From Sandaracinus amylolyticus (GTDB lineage: Bacteria; Myxococcota_A; Polyangia; Polyangiales; Sandaracinaceae), in the NCBI RefSeq assembly GCF_021631985.1, contig NZ_CP070225.1:434001-498000 (forward strand): a DNA stretch of 64,000 bases. Direction: 5' to 3'. Positions 51,832 through 62,266 of this stretch are shown here, one piece after another. The notes under the pieces are model-generated. The model searched no databases. It was given only the letters and a program-made list of their open reading frames with translations, and was not told the DNA's origin. The number at the start of each line of letters is the position of its first letter. Within the stretch, counting starts at the first letter, position 1. Both the position numbers and the translations under genes were made by a program.

Positions 51832-52869
51832 CTACGACGAGCGACCCGCTTCGGCCGCGCGGGCGCCCTTCCGCTGCGACGTCGCGATCGCAGGGGCTCG
51901 GCTCATGTGCTCTTCGAAGAACGGCAGGATCTTCTCCGGGTACCGACCGAAGTAGTTGTATCCGTCCTTGAAGCGCCGAGTCGTGTTCTCGATCCAGAGC
52001 AGCTGCTTCTCGTCGCTCCCCAGGAGATCGAACGTCTTCTGGGCATCCTCGGGGTTCCGGGTCCACGAGTCGTTCCGGACCTGCACCATCAGCACCGGCA
52101 TCGTCACCCCGGACGCGAAGAGCTGCGGAGTCATCTCCGCAGCGACGAACGCGCCCATCTTCAGCAGCTCGAGATCGATGAGCTCCTGGTAGTCGCTGAC
52201 CCCCTGGATCTCCGAGAACGCCGAAAAGATCGCGGCCATCGACACGACCAGCGGGCTGCACATGCAGAGTACGTTCGCGAAGAGCTCGGGCCGCCGGCAG
52301 ATCGCCTCGTACTGCGAGTTGCCGCCCATGCACTGGCTGTAGAGCCCCACCTTCATCCGCCCGAGCGTCGGGTGCGCGTCGACGTACTTCTTCACGCCCA
52401 CGCAGTCGCGCCACTCCCACCGTCCGATCCCCGACAAGCCGCCGTTGGCCGCGCTGCTGTTGCCGTGGTTCCGGATGTCGTAGGCGAGCACGTTGTAGCC
52501 CGCGTCGGCCAGGTGCTTCATCTGGATCACGAAATCGATCTCGACCGCGTCGAACCGGCTCCACGGCTCGCCGAGATGTCCGGGAAATCCCGCGCGGCAC
52601 ATCGGGAGCGCATGGTTGAAGATGATCAGTCGGTCGCTCTCACCGCCCGTCGCGGGGATGTACCAGCCCTCCAGAGGGGTCCCGTCGTCGGACTGGAAGT
52701 AGATGTCCCGCCAGCCCTTCATTCCGTAGTCGTCGGGAGTCTTGAAGAGCACGCTGCGGAGCGGCTTCACGATCTCCGCCAGGGCCTTCACCTTCGCGTG
52801 ATCCTCCGGCGAGATGGTCTCCAGCTGCTGCAATGCCTTCTGCATTCGCTCTTCGGAGATCCGGGCCAT
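51832..52869 (-). CDS. Alpha/beta hydrolase with a Cys at the nucleophile position, 345 aa
   Basis: The core is an alpha/beta hydrolase: RLIIFNHALPMCRAGFPGH is the oxyanion region, YNVLAYDIRNHGNSSAANGG the strand 4/helix B part, and LYSQCMGGNSQYE the nucleophile elbow. In most relatives this reads GHSMGG; here Cys stands at the Ser position. VLMVQVRNDSWTRN provides the acid Asp, and a His near the end (EEHMSRA) or a neighbour is the base. Dienelactone hydrolase uses Cys in the same place, so activity is possible. No signal peptide. GGGAGGAG lies 4 bases before the ATG. The gene sits between the two gltD copies. Confidence 0.75.
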   Translation of the reverse strand: MARISEERMQKALQQLETISPEDHAKVKALAEIVKPLRSVLFKTPDDYGMKGWRDIYFQSDDGTPLEGWYIPATGGESDRLIIFNHALPMCRAGFPGHLGEPWSRFDAVEIDFVIQMKHLADAGYNVLAYDIRNHGNSSAANGGLSGIGRWEWRDCVGVKKYVDAHPTLGRMKVGLYSQCMGGNSQYEAICRRPELFANVLCMCSPLVVSMAAIFSAFSEIQGVSDYQELIDLELLKMGAFVAAEMTPQLFASGVTMPVLMVQVRNDSWTRNPEDAQKTFDLLGSDEKQLLWIENTTRRFKDGYNYFGRYPEKILPFFEEHMSRAPAIATSQRKGARAAEAGRSS

Positions 52870-53195
52870 GACTCCTCCCATGGACTGTGGTGTGCGCCAT
52901 ATGCGTCCGTCCCACTTCGCGGCAAACGCCCCCGAATCATCTGCTCCGACGCCCCCCTGCCCGCCGCGCGTTCGAGCTGAAGCCAGACAGCAGCGCGGAG
53001 CGCGCTGAGCGTCGCCACGAACCGCCTCGTCGCGTCGCGCACCTCCGGGGTCGAGAACACCTCGGCTGCGAGCTCGCGCGTGTCCTCCTGCTCCAGCGTG
53101 CGCAGCGACTCGTGGATCAGCGGCTCGGGGACTTCCGTGGCGATGTTCCGCACGACCGGCGAGCACGCGGTCGAGAGCCCGACGACGACGAGCAC
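52788..53195 (-). pseudogene. Lipoprotein remnant upstream of the hydrolase
   Basis: The frame begins with a short lipoprotein-like signal (VLVVVGLSTACSP), then VVRNIATEVPEPLIHESLRT and ELAAEVFSTPEVRDATRRF, which looks like a real protein. After about residue 65 the text loses this character, and the frame enters the start of the hydrolase gene. The signal peptide is also too short. A decayed or truncated lipoprotein gene is the simplest reading. The family is not known to me. Confidence 0.4.
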
Positions 53196-53418
53196 GGTAG
53201 CCGGCGAGAGCGTCCACGATGCATGTCCGCCAGCGGAGCAATACGCCGCTCGACGGCACGACGCTCCGGACCGCTCGCGTGCCCGTCGGCGCGGGCTTCC
53301 ACCGCGTGGATAGCGACGCAGAGGAGTCCGGGGTCGTCTACGGCGCTGCGAGGTTCACCAGCTACCTGATGATGCCGCTCGGGGCCGAGCTCGACCCGAG
53401 TGAGGCCCGAACGCGACA

Positions 53419-53449
53419 CGGCCCGCAGTCTCGTCGAGACTGCGGGCCG
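53419..53449 (-). terminator. 15-bp inverted repeat after gltD
   Basis: CGGCCCGCAGTCTCG and its exact reverse complement are separated by a single base, so the real hairpin will have a slightly larger loop. It begins 25 bases after the gltD stop in the direction of transcription. The 279-base space 53196-53474 otherwise shows only a weak ORF (53219-53458, plus strand). Confidence 0.65.
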
Positions 53450-53474
53450 CGTTCTTGAACGATCGCTCAAGCGC

Positions 53475-54926
<1,452 letters not shown>

Positions 54927-54947
54927 GGTCGTCAGTCCTCCTCGAGC

Positions 54948-57900
54948 TCAAGCAATCCGAACCGAAGCGCCGCGCTTGGCGTCGAGCACCTTGCGGTACT
55001 CGACCGGCATCACCTTCACGAAGCGCCGGCTCCACTGCTTCCACCCGCTGAGCACCTTCCACGCATGCGCGCTCATCGTGCGCTGGTAGTGGCGATGCAC
55101 GAGCGAGCGGATGCGCTGGAGGTCCTCCGCGTCGAGCGTCTCGAGCTCGACCATGCCCTTGTTCACGCGCGTCTCGAAGAGGCCGTCGGCGTCGAGCACG
55201 TAGGCGATGCCGCCGCTCATGCCCGCCGCGAAGTTACGACCGGTGGGCCCGAGCACGACGACGAGACCGCCCGTCATGTACTCGCAGCCGTGATCGCCGC
55301 AGCCCTCGACCACCGCGGTCGCGCCGCTGTTGCGCACCGCGAAGCGCTCGCCCGCCATGCCGCGCACGAAGAGCTCGCCGCTGGTCGCGCCGTAGAGCGC
55401 GACGTTGCCGATCGCGATGTTCTCCTCGGGCACGAAGCCCGCGCCCTCCGGCGGATGCACCACGATGCGCCCGCCGCTCAGGCCCTTGCCGCAGCCGTCG
55501 TTCGCGTCGCCCTCGAGCGTCACGTCGATGCCGCGCGCGAGGAACGCGCCGAAGCTCTGGCCCGCCGAGCCCGTGAAGTGGATGCGGATGGTGCCGTCGG
55601 GCATGCCCTCGACGCCGTACCGCTTCGCGACCTCGTGGCTGAGCATCGTGCACGCGGTGCGGTGCACGTTGCGGATCGGCATGCGGATCTCGACCGCATC
55701 ACCGCGCTCGAGGGCAGGGCGCGCCTGCTCGAGCAGCACCGTGTCCATCGCGAGCTCGAGCTCGTGATCCTGCGCGCCGACGCGACGGCGCGGACCGGCG
55801 ATCGGCGGCGCCCAGAGCAGGCGCGACAGATCGAGCTTCTGCGCCTTGCCGTGCTTCACGTCCTCGCGCTGACGGAGGCGATCGACGCGGCCGATCATCT
55901 CGTCGAAGGTGCGGAAGCCGAGCTGCGCCATCAGCTCGCGCACTTCCTCCGCGACGAACGAGAAGAAGTTGATCACGTGCTCGGGCTGTCCCGAGAAGCG
56001 CGCGCGGAGGCGCGGGTCCTGCGTCGCCACACCCACCGGACAGGTGTTGAGGTGGCAGACGCGCATCATCACGCAGCCCATCGTGATCAGCGAGATCGTG
56101 CCGAAGCCGACCTCCTCCGCGCCGAGCAGCGCGGCGATCACCACGTCGCGGCCGGTCTTCAGCTGACCGTCGGTCTCGACCCGCACGCGACCGCGCAGGC
56201 CGTTGAGCACGAGGACCTGCTGCGTCTCCGCGAGGCCGATCTCCCACGCGAGGCCCGCGTGCTTGATCGAGGTGAGCGGCGATGCTCCCGTGCCGCCCGA
56301 GTCACCGCTGATGAGGATGAGGTCCGCCTTCGCCTTCGCGACGCCGGCCGCGACGGTGCCGACGCCCGCCTCGCTCACGAGCTTCACGCTCACGCGCGCG
56401 CTCGGGTTCGCGTTCTTGAGGTCGTAGACCAGCTGCGCGAGATCTTCGATCGAGTAGATGTCGTGGTGCGGCGGGGGCGAGATGAGCCCGACGCCTTCGG
56501 TCGAGTGGCGGGTGCGCGCGATGTGCGCGTCGACCTTGTGGCCGGGGAGCTGACCGCCCTCACCGGGCTTCGCGCCCTGCGCGATCTTGATCTGCAGCTC
56601 GTCGGCGTTCGTGAGGTACTCGATCGTCACGCCGAAGCGCCCGCTCGCGACCTGCTTGATCGCCGAGCGACGCAGATCGCCGTTCTCGTCGGGCGTCCAG
56701 CGCTCGGGATCCTCGCCGCCCTCACCGGTGTTCGACTTCGCGCCGATCCGGTTCATCGCGATCGCGAGCGTCTCGTGCGCCTCCTTCGAGATCGACCCGA
56801 AGGACATCGCGCCGGTCTTGAAGCGCTTGACGATCTCGTGCGCCGGCTCGACCTCGTCGATCGAGATCGGCTCGGCAGGCACGAAGTCGAGGAGGCCGCG
56901 GATCGCGCCCTCCGCGCGCGTCTCCTCGTCGACGCGCTTCGTCCACGCCTTGAACTTGTCGTAGTACCCGCCGCGCACCGCGTGCTGCAGCATCGCGATC
57001 GTCCCGGGGTTCCACGCGTGGCGCTCGCCGCCGCGGCGGAACTGGTAGCTGCCGCCGGGATCGAGCTCGCTCTCCAGCACCTCGAGCTTCGGCTTCGCCC
57101 ACGACGCCGCGTGGCGCGCCAGCGTCTCGCGCTCGATGTCGACGATGTCGATGCCCTCGACGTGCGTCGGCGTGCCCGGGAAGAAGCGCTCGATCAGCGC
57201 CTTCGAGAGCCCGAGCGCCTCGAAGATCTGCGCACCGCGGTACGACTGGATCGTCGAGATGCCCATCTTGCTCATGACCTTGAGCAAGCCCTTCTCGATC
57301 GACTTGCGGTACTTCGCGAGCACCTTGTGGAGCGGCAGCTGCTCGGCCGCGCTGGGCGCGCCGAGCAGACCCTCCGCGTGCATCGCCGCGATCGAGTCGT
57401 AGGCCATCCACGGGCACACCGCGCCCGCGCCGTAGCCGATCAGCAGGCAGACGTGCATGACCTCGCGCGGCTCGCCGCTCTCGACGATCAGGCCGCAGCG
57501 CTGGCGCAGGCCCTGCGCAATGAGGTGGCGGCTGATCGCGCAGAGCGCGAGCAGGCTCGGCACCGGCGCGCGATCCTTGGTCGCGCCGCGGTCGCTGAGG
57601 ATGAGCAGCGTGCTGCCCTGGCGGACCGCTTCCTCGGCCTCGTGGCACATCTCGAGGAGCGCGCGCTCGATGCCCTGCTTGGGATCGAAGAGCGTGCCGA
57701 TCGTGTGCGCAAGCAGGCCCGGCTGATCGAGCGCGCGGATCTTCTCGAGGTCTTCCTCGCTGAGGATCGGGCTCTCGATCTGGAGCTTGCGCGAGTGCTG
57801 CGGGCTCTCGACGAAGAGGTTGCTCTCCGGGCCGAGGCACTGGACGAGCGACATCACGAGCTGCTCGCGGATCGGATCGATCGGCGGGTTCGTGACCTGC

Positions 57901-59531
57901 GCGAAGAGCTGCCGGAAGTACGAGAAGAGCAGCTGCGGGCGATCGCTCAGCACCGCGGGCGGCGTGTCGTTGCCCATCGAGCCGACCGCTTCTTCGCCGA
58001 GCGCGGCCATCGGCGCGAGCACGATGCGCAGCTCTTCCTCGGTGTAGCCCCACGCCTGCTGGAGGCGACGGCGGGTGAGCGCGTCGACCGGAGGCGGCAC
58101 CGAGCCGCGCTGCTCCGGGAGCTCGCCGAGGCGGATCATGTGATCGCCGACCCAGCGCCCGTAGGGACGGCGCGACGCGACCTGCGACTTGATCTCCGCG
58201 TCGTCGACGATGCGCCCTTCCTTCGTGTCGACGAGGAGCATGCGCCCGGGCTGGAGGCGGTTCTTCGCGGCGACGTTCTCGGGCTCGACGTCGAGCACTC
58301 CGACCTCGCTCGCCATCACGATCATCCCGTCCTTCGTCACCACGTAGCGCGCGGGACGAAGGCCGTTGCGATCGAGGGTCGCGCCGATGAAGCGACCGTC
58401 GGTGAACGCGATGCAGGCCGGGCCGTCCCAGGGCTCCATCACGCACGAGTGGTACTCGTAGAAGGCGCGGCGCACCGGATCCATCGAGGTGTGCTGCTGC
58501 CACGCCTCGGGGATCATCATCATCATCGCGTGCGGCAGCGAGCGACCCGTGTGCACGAGCAGCTCGAGCACGTCGTCGAACATCGCCGAGTCGCTGCCGT
58601 TCTCGTCGATGATCGGCAGGAGCTTCTGGACGTCCTCGCCGAACACCGGCGCCTGGAGCACCGGCTCGCGCGCCTTCATCCAGTTCACGTTGCCGCGCAG
58701 CGTGTTGATCTCGCCGTTGTGGGCGATGCGGCGGTAGGGATGCGCGCGCGACCAGCTCGGGAACGTGTTCGTCGAGAAGCGCTGGTGCACCAGCGCGAGC
58801 GCGGTCGTGCTGCGCGCGTCCGCGAGGTCGACGTAATAACGCGGGAGCTGCTCGGGCGTGAGCAGGCCCTTGTAGACGACGGTGCGCGTCGAGAGCGACG
58901 CGAAGTACGGATACTCCTCTTCGCGCAGGCCGAGGCGGCGCGACTCGCTCTCCACGCGCTTGCGGATCACGTAGAGCTTGCGATCGAGCGCGGCGTCGTC
59001 GCTCGGGAGCGTGCCCGGGCCGATCAGGATCTGCGCGACGTGCGGCATCGTCTTCTGCGCCGCGGGGCCCGCCTTGTCGGTCTGGACGGGGACCTCGCGC
59101 CAGCCGAGGACGACCTGCTCCTCGCCCTCGACGATGCGCTCGATCAGCGCGATCACCTCGGCGCGAAGCGCCTCGTCGCGCGGGAGGAAGAGCATGCCGA
59201 GCCCGTAGGTGCCGGGCGCGCCGAGGGGGATGTCGAGCTTCGCGCACTCCTGCGCGAGCAGCTCGTGCGGGATCTGGATGAGGATGCCGGCGCCGTCACC
59301 GGTGAGCGGATCGCTCGCGGCCGCGCCGCGGTGCTCGAGGTTCTCGAGGACCGTGAGCGCGTGCGTGACGATCGCGTGCGTGCGATCGCCGCGTAGGGTC
59401 GCGACGAAGCCGACGCCGCACGCATCCGACTCCTTCTCCGGTCGGTAGAGGCCCTCGGCGGCGGCGAGACGACGCACCTCGGGCGATGCGGGCTCGACCA
59501 CCTCGTCCTGACGATCCCGGCTCTCGTTCAT
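54948..59531 (-). CDS. gltB: Glutamate synthase (NADPH) large subunit
   Basis: A 1527-residue enzyme that makes two glutamates from glutamine and 2-oxoglutarate. After a 37-residue propeptide comes the catalytic Cys38 (ESDACGVGFVA), the N-terminal nucleophile of the amidotransferase. The FMN-binding synthase domain has KTGAMSFGSISKEAHETLA and GGDSGGTGASPLTS-like words (ISGDSGGTGASPLT), and the 3Fe-4S site is GCVMMRVCHLNTCPVG. The C-terminal beta-helix is rich in Gly (GCGKGLSGGRIVV, EGCGDHGCEYMTGG). The start MNESRD at 59531 is preferred to a GTG at 59537 because of the spacing of GGGGAGAG. Normal length. Confidence 0.96.
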   Translation of the reverse strand: MNESRDRQDEVVEPASPEVRRLAAAEGLYRPEKESDACGVGFVATLRGDRTHAIVTHALTVLENLEHRGAAASDPLTGDGAGILIQIPHELLAQECAKLDIPLGAPGTYGLGMLFLPRDEALRAEVIALIERIVEGEEQVVLGWREVPVQTDKAGPAAQKTMPHVAQILIGPGTLPSDDAALDRKLYVIRKRVESESRRLGLREEEYPYFASLSTRTVVYKGLLTPEQLPRYYVDLADARSTTALALVHQRFSTNTFPSWSRAHPYRRIAHNGEINTLRGNVNWMKAREPVLQAPVFGEDVQKLLPIIDENGSDSAMFDDVLELLVHTGRSLPHAMMMMIPEAWQQHTSMDPVRRAFYEYHSCVMEPWDGPACIAFTDGRFIGATLDRNGLRPARYVVTKDGMIVMASEVGVLDVEPENVAAKNRLQPGRMLLVDTKEGRIVDDAEIKSQVASRRPYGRWVGDHMIRLGELPEQRGSVPPPVDALTRRRLQQAWGYTEEELRIVLAPMAALGEEAVGSMGNDTPPAVLSDRPQLLFSYFRQLFAQVTNPPIDPIREQLVMSLVQCLGPESNLFVESPQHSRKLQIESPILSEEDLEKIRALDQPGLLAHTIGTLFDPKQGIERALLEMCHEAEEAVRQGSTLLILSDRGATKDRAPVPSLLALCAISRHLIAQGLRQRCGLIVESGEPREVMHVCLLIGYGAGAVCPWMAYDSIAAMHAEGLLGAPSAAEQLPLHKVLAKYRKSIEKGLLKVMSKMGISTIQSYRGAQIFEALGLSKALIERFFPGTPTHVEGIDIVDIERETLARHAASWAKPKLEVLESELDPGGSYQFRRGGERHAWNPGTIAMLQHAVRGGYYDKFKAWTKRVDEETRAEGAIRGLLDFVPAEPISIDEVEPAHEIVKRFKTGAMSFGSISKEAHETLAIAMNRIGAKSNTGEGGEDPERWTPDENGDLRRSAIKQVASGRFGVTIEYLTNADELQIKIAQGAKPGEGGQLPGHKVDAHIARTRHSTEGVGLISPPPHHDIYSIEDLAQLVYDLKNANPSARVSVKLVSEAGVGTVAAGVAKAKADLILISGDSGGTGASPLTSIKHAGLAWEIGLAETQQVLVLNGLRGRVRVETDGQLKTGRDVVIAALLGAEEVGFGTISLITMGCVMMRVCHLNTCPVGVATQDPRLRARFSGQPEHVINFFSFVAEEVRELMAQLGFRTFDEMIGRVDRLRQREDVKHGKAQKLDLSRLLWAPPIAGPRRRVGAQDHELELAMDTVLLEQARPALERGDAVEIRMPIRNVHRTACTMLSHEVAKRYGVEGMPDGTIRIHFTGSAGQSFGAFLARGIDVTLEGDANDGCGKGLSGGRIVVHPPEGAGFVPEENIAIGNVALYGATSGELFVRGMAGERFAVRNSGATAVVEGCGDHGCEYMTGGLVVVLGPTGRNFAAGMSGGIAYVLDADGLFETRVNKGMVELETLDAEDLQRIRSLVHRHYQRTMSAHAWKVLSGWKQWSRRFVKVMPVEYRKVLDAKRGASVRIA

Positions 59532-59642
59532 GACCACCCTCTCCCCTGCGAACGAGCTCGTCGCGCCCGGCAGGCCACCGGTGCGCGCGAGCGACTCATC
59601 ACCAAGCGATGGGAAACGGAACGACGCGCGACGCCTGAGCGA

Positions 59643-60185
59643 TCAGGCCTCGGGCACTTCACTACGCGTGGCGCGCGCACGACGACGCGGCGGTGGCGTG
59701 TCCTCTTCGGCGACTGCCGGCAGCACGAGGCGCTGGCGCTCGAGCTGCGTCTCGAGCACGACCATCGTCTCGGTCCGCGCCACACCGGGGAGCTCGCGCA
59801 GCAGGCTGATCAGCCGGTGCAGCGACTCGGTGTTCTGCGTGCGGACCTTGATCATCAACGTGTGGCGCCCGGTGACGTGGTGGCACTCGAGCACCTCGGG
59901 GATCGCCAGCACCGCTTCCTCGAACCCGGGGATCGAGCGCGGGTGGTCGATGCCGATGCCGATGAACGCGCCGACGTCGAACCCTGCGACGCGCGGGTCG
60001 ATCACCGCGTGGTAGCCGGTGATGAGGCCCGATTGCTCGAGCTTGCGCACGCGCTCGAGCACGGACGGCGCGGAGAGACCGACGCGCTCGCCGAGCTTCG
60101 CGAGGGGCTGCTTGCAGTCGTCCTGGAGCGCATCGAGGAGCGCTCGGTCGATCGCATCGAGCAGGGGCGCCGCGGAGCGTGACAT
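59643..60185 (-). CDS. Lrp/AsnC family transcriptional regulator
   Basis: A 180-residue regulator. The N-terminal HTH (LLDAIDRALLDALQDDCKQP, AKLGERVGLSAPSVLERVRK) is followed by the RAM/AsnC ligand domain (GAFIGIGIDHPRSIPGFEEA, HHVTGRHTLMIKVRTQNTES, GVARTETMVVLETQLER). Members bind amino acids as octamers and control amino-acid genes. The gene lies 111 bases upstream of gltB on the same strand, in line with control of nitrogen assimilation, as Lrp does for gltBDF in E. coli. A basic C-terminal tail (RRRARATRSEV) is unusual. The promoter TTGACA-17-TACACC is clear. Confidence 0.9.
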   Translation of the reverse strand: MSRSAAPLLDAIDRALLDALQDDCKQPLAKLGERVGLSAPSVLERVRKLEQSGLITGYHAVIDPRVAGFDVGAFIGIGIDHPRSIPGFEEAVLAIPEVLECHHVTGRHTLMIKVRTQNTESLHRLISLLRELPGVARTETMVVLETQLERQRLVLPAVAEEDTPPPRRRARATRSEVPEA

Positions 60186-60194
60186 CGAGGCAAC

Positions 60195-60223
60195 GGTGTA
60201 CGTGGCCTGACGCGGCGTGTCAA
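60195..60223 (-). promoter_or_regulatory. Sigma-70-like promoter of the Lrp-type gene
   Basis: On the minus strand, TTGACA (60218-60223) is followed by a 17-base spacer and TACACC (60195-60200). The ATG lies 9 bases after the -10 element. This is the best two-box promoter in the window. Confidence 0.7.
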
Positions 60224-60486
60224 CAACAGTTTTCGGCGCCGATCCGGTTTCTCGTACGGCCATTCCGACTTCTATCGCGACTGCCGAATGTCGTTTGGCT
60301 CGATTCGGGATCTCGACGCGACGCGCCAAACATTCTTCGGTCGTGTGACGCTCGTCACGCCATCCCTTTCGGGGACGTGCGATCCGCGTCGCGCAGGCGA
60401 ACGCGCGATTCACGCGCGGGGAATGCTGGAATGTCCTCGTGTGCGCGGCGAGGAGCCGATTGCCGCGTACGGCGCGTGCCGCGCGG
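60224..60486 (-). other. Intergenic region with a less GC-rich composition
   Basis: No gene is seen between the Lrp-type promoter and the end of the AraC-type gene. TTTGGC (60295) and GCCAAA (60327) form an inverted pair about 27 bases apart, and CATTCC occurs three times. These may be operator sites for the Lrp-type protein itself; this is only a suggestion. Confidence 0.3.
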
Positions 60487-61491
60487 TCAGCGCGACTCGG
60501 TGCGCACGGCGTGCGGCGTCTTCCCGCACCACCTCGAGAACGCGCGCTCGAACGCGGTGCGCGAGCTGTACCCGAGGCGCTCCGCGATCACGTCGATCGG
60601 GATCTGCTCGTCGCGCAGGAGCTGGAGCGCGCGGCGATGGAGGATCTCGCCGCGCTGCTGCGCGAAGGTCGAGCCCATCGAGGTCAGCCGTCGCTGCAGC
60701 GTGCGCGCGCCGACGCCGAGCGCGGCGGCGGTGGTCTCGAGGCTCGCCTCGCCGCGGGCGTGGGCGGCCCAGAACGCGCGCTCGAGCTCCTGATCGAACG
60801 AGACGCTCTCGCTCTTCGAGAGGAGGCGCGGCGCGTGCTCCGAGAGCAGCGCGGCGAGCTCGGGCGCGGCGCCGCGGAAGGGCAGGGCGAGATCGGCCCG
60901 CGCGAAGAGCAGGTAGCTCGTGGGACGATCCCAGCGCGGTCGCACTCCGAAGAAGCGCTCGTACTGCGCCTCTCCGCAGCGCGGCATCTGGTGCTCGAGC
61001 GCGATCGGGACGACGTGGGTCGCGGTGCAGTGGCGCACCAGCGCGGTGGTCGCGGCGAAGATCGTGTCGGCGCCCTGTCGCGTGCGCAGCGTGGGCATCC
61101 GGTACTCGATGCCGGCGCCGTCCTCGGTGTCCACCCGCGCGATGCGCGCGTTGCGCACGAAGATGTTCATGATGCGCACGAGCGCATCGATCGCGGCGTC
61201 GAGGTGCGTGCAGTGCGCGAGCGCGGGACCGACGACGCCCATCTGATCGATCGTGAAGCGGGCGCCGGCGTGGAGGCCGACGACGGGATCGCCGGTGATC
61301 GTCTCGAGCGCGCGCCAGAGCGCGAGCGTCTCCTCGTACGAGAGCTCGGCGCCGCTCTCGAGCCGGGCGAGTGGGATGTCCGACGCGCGCGCGACCTCGT
61401 CGAGCGAGAGCCCGAGCAGGCGCGGCCAGGTGAGGACGAACGACGAGACGCGGATCGCGTTCCCTTCGATGCTTGCGTCCGCACGGTTCAC
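60487..61491 (-). CDS. AraC family transcriptional regulator
   Basis: A 334-residue regulator. The N-terminal 190 residues have the arabinose-binding-like form of the OruR/ArgR-type group (SFVLTWPRLLGLSLDEVARA, GDPVVGLHAGARFTIDQMGV). The C-terminal domain has two helix-turn-helices: ASLETTAAALGVGARTLQRR and IPIDVIAERLGYSSRTAFER, then AFSRWCGKTPHAVR. It should bind DNA as an activator. The GTG start at 61491 is well supported by TACGCT 6 bases before it; the frame extends far upstream, but that part is the antisense of other features. Targets unknown. Confidence 0.88.
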   Translation of the reverse strand: MNRADASIEGNAIRVSSFVLTWPRLLGLSLDEVARASDIPLARLESGAELSYEETLALWRALETITGDPVVGLHAGARFTIDQMGVVGPALAHCTHLDAAIDALVRIMNIFVRNARIARVDTEDGAGIEYRMPTLRTRQGADTIFAATTALVRHCTATHVVPIALEHQMPRCGEAQYERFFGVRPRWDRPTSYLLFARADLALPFRGAAPELAALLSEHAPRLLSKSESVSFDQELERAFWAAHARGEASLETTAAALGVGARTLQRRLTSMGSTFAQQRGEILHRRALQLLRDEQIPIDVIAERLGYSSRTAFERAFSRWCGKTPHAVRTESR

Positions 61492-61497
61492 GGCGGC

Positions 61498-61503
61498 AGC
61501 GTA
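61498..61503 (-). promoter_or_regulatory. -10-like hexamer TACGCT, 6 bases before a GTG start
   Basis: On the minus strand TACGCT, then GCCGCC, then GTG. This again suggests a leaderless transcript. Confidence 0.5.
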
Positions 61504-61543
61504 CCGAAGACGCCACCGGGACCACAAATCACGCCATCGGCGC

Positions 61544-61571
61544 CGCCGGCGAGCCGATCTCGGACACTCCC
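61544..61571. repeat. Partial copy of the dispersed repeat
   Basis: GCCGCCGGCGAGCCGATCTC with following GGACACTCC mirrors the left end of copy B with its GAGTGTCC flank. Only one end is present. It lies between the lepB stop and the AraC-type gene promoter. Confidence 0.45.
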
Positions 61572-62186
61572 TCAGTCGACGAAGAGGACGCGTCCGCGGA
61601 GGCGGGAGGCGGGGATCGGGCCGAAGAAGCGGCTGTCGTTGCTGCGATCGCGATGATCGCCGACGACGAACACGTGACCCTCGGGCACGTCGACCGCCGG
61701 GAGATCGTCGAGGTCGAACATCGATCGGCTGATGTGCCAGCGCCGCTCCTCGAGGGTCTCCTCGTAGACGCGACAGCCGGGATCGGGATCGAGCTGGCGC
61801 GCCGGATCGCACCCCCCGACCTCGCGCTGCGCGATGGCGACGCCGTTGCGGTGGATGACGCCGTCGCGGACCTCGATCACGTCGCCCGCCACGCCGATCA
61901 CGCGCTTGACGAGATCGAGCCCGTCGCTGGGGCTCTGCACGATCACCACGTCACCGACGCGCGGCGAGCCCCAGCGCACCAGCGTCTCGTCGACGAACGG
62001 CAGCGAGAGGCCGTACGCACAGCGCGCCACGAAGAGGCGCTCCGACTGGAACATGGTCGGCTCCATCGAAGGGCCGTCCACCTCGTACGCCTGTGCGATG
62101 CCGATGCGGACGCCGAACGCGAGCACGATCGCGAGGAGGATCGTCTTCGCATGGCCGCGCCAGCCGTCGTTGCCCTCGTGCGCCAT
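61572..62186 (-). CDS. lepB: Signal peptidase I
   Basis: A 204-residue membrane protease that removes Sec signal peptides. One N-terminal membrane helix (AKTILLAIVLAFGVRIGIAQ) is followed by the catalytic Ser40 (VDGPSMEPT) and Lys94 (GLDLVKRVIGVAGD). The conserved end motif is present as VGDHRDRSNDSRFFGPI. The periplasmic part has a Cys pair (GGCDPARQLDPDPGC). This matches the S26 family. The many exported proteins of the window would be its substrates. It is divergent from the Ser/Thr kinase gene. Confidence 0.93.
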   Translation of the reverse strand: MAHEGNDGWRGHAKTILLAIVLAFGVRIGIAQAYEVDGPSMEPTMFQSERLFVARCAYGLSLPFVDETLVRWGSPRVGDVVIVQSPSDGLDLVKRVIGVAGDVIEVRDGVIHRNGVAIAQREVGGCDPARQLDPDPGCRVYEETLEERRWHISRSMFDLDDLPAVDVPEGHVFVVGDHRDRSNDSRFFGPIPASRLRGRVLFVD

Positions 62187-62266
62187 CGTCCTGCTTCCTC
62201 CCACCCCCGGCCGCGGCGAACCGTCGCGCCGCTGGCGCCATTCCTCGAGCCTTGCATGATGGTCGC

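Noticed and set aside
53219-53458. 79-codon ORF between the lipoprotein remnant and gltD
   Set aside because: It ends inside the gltD terminator palindrome and has no ribosome-binding site; the middle looks coding-like, so a remnant is possible but not supported.
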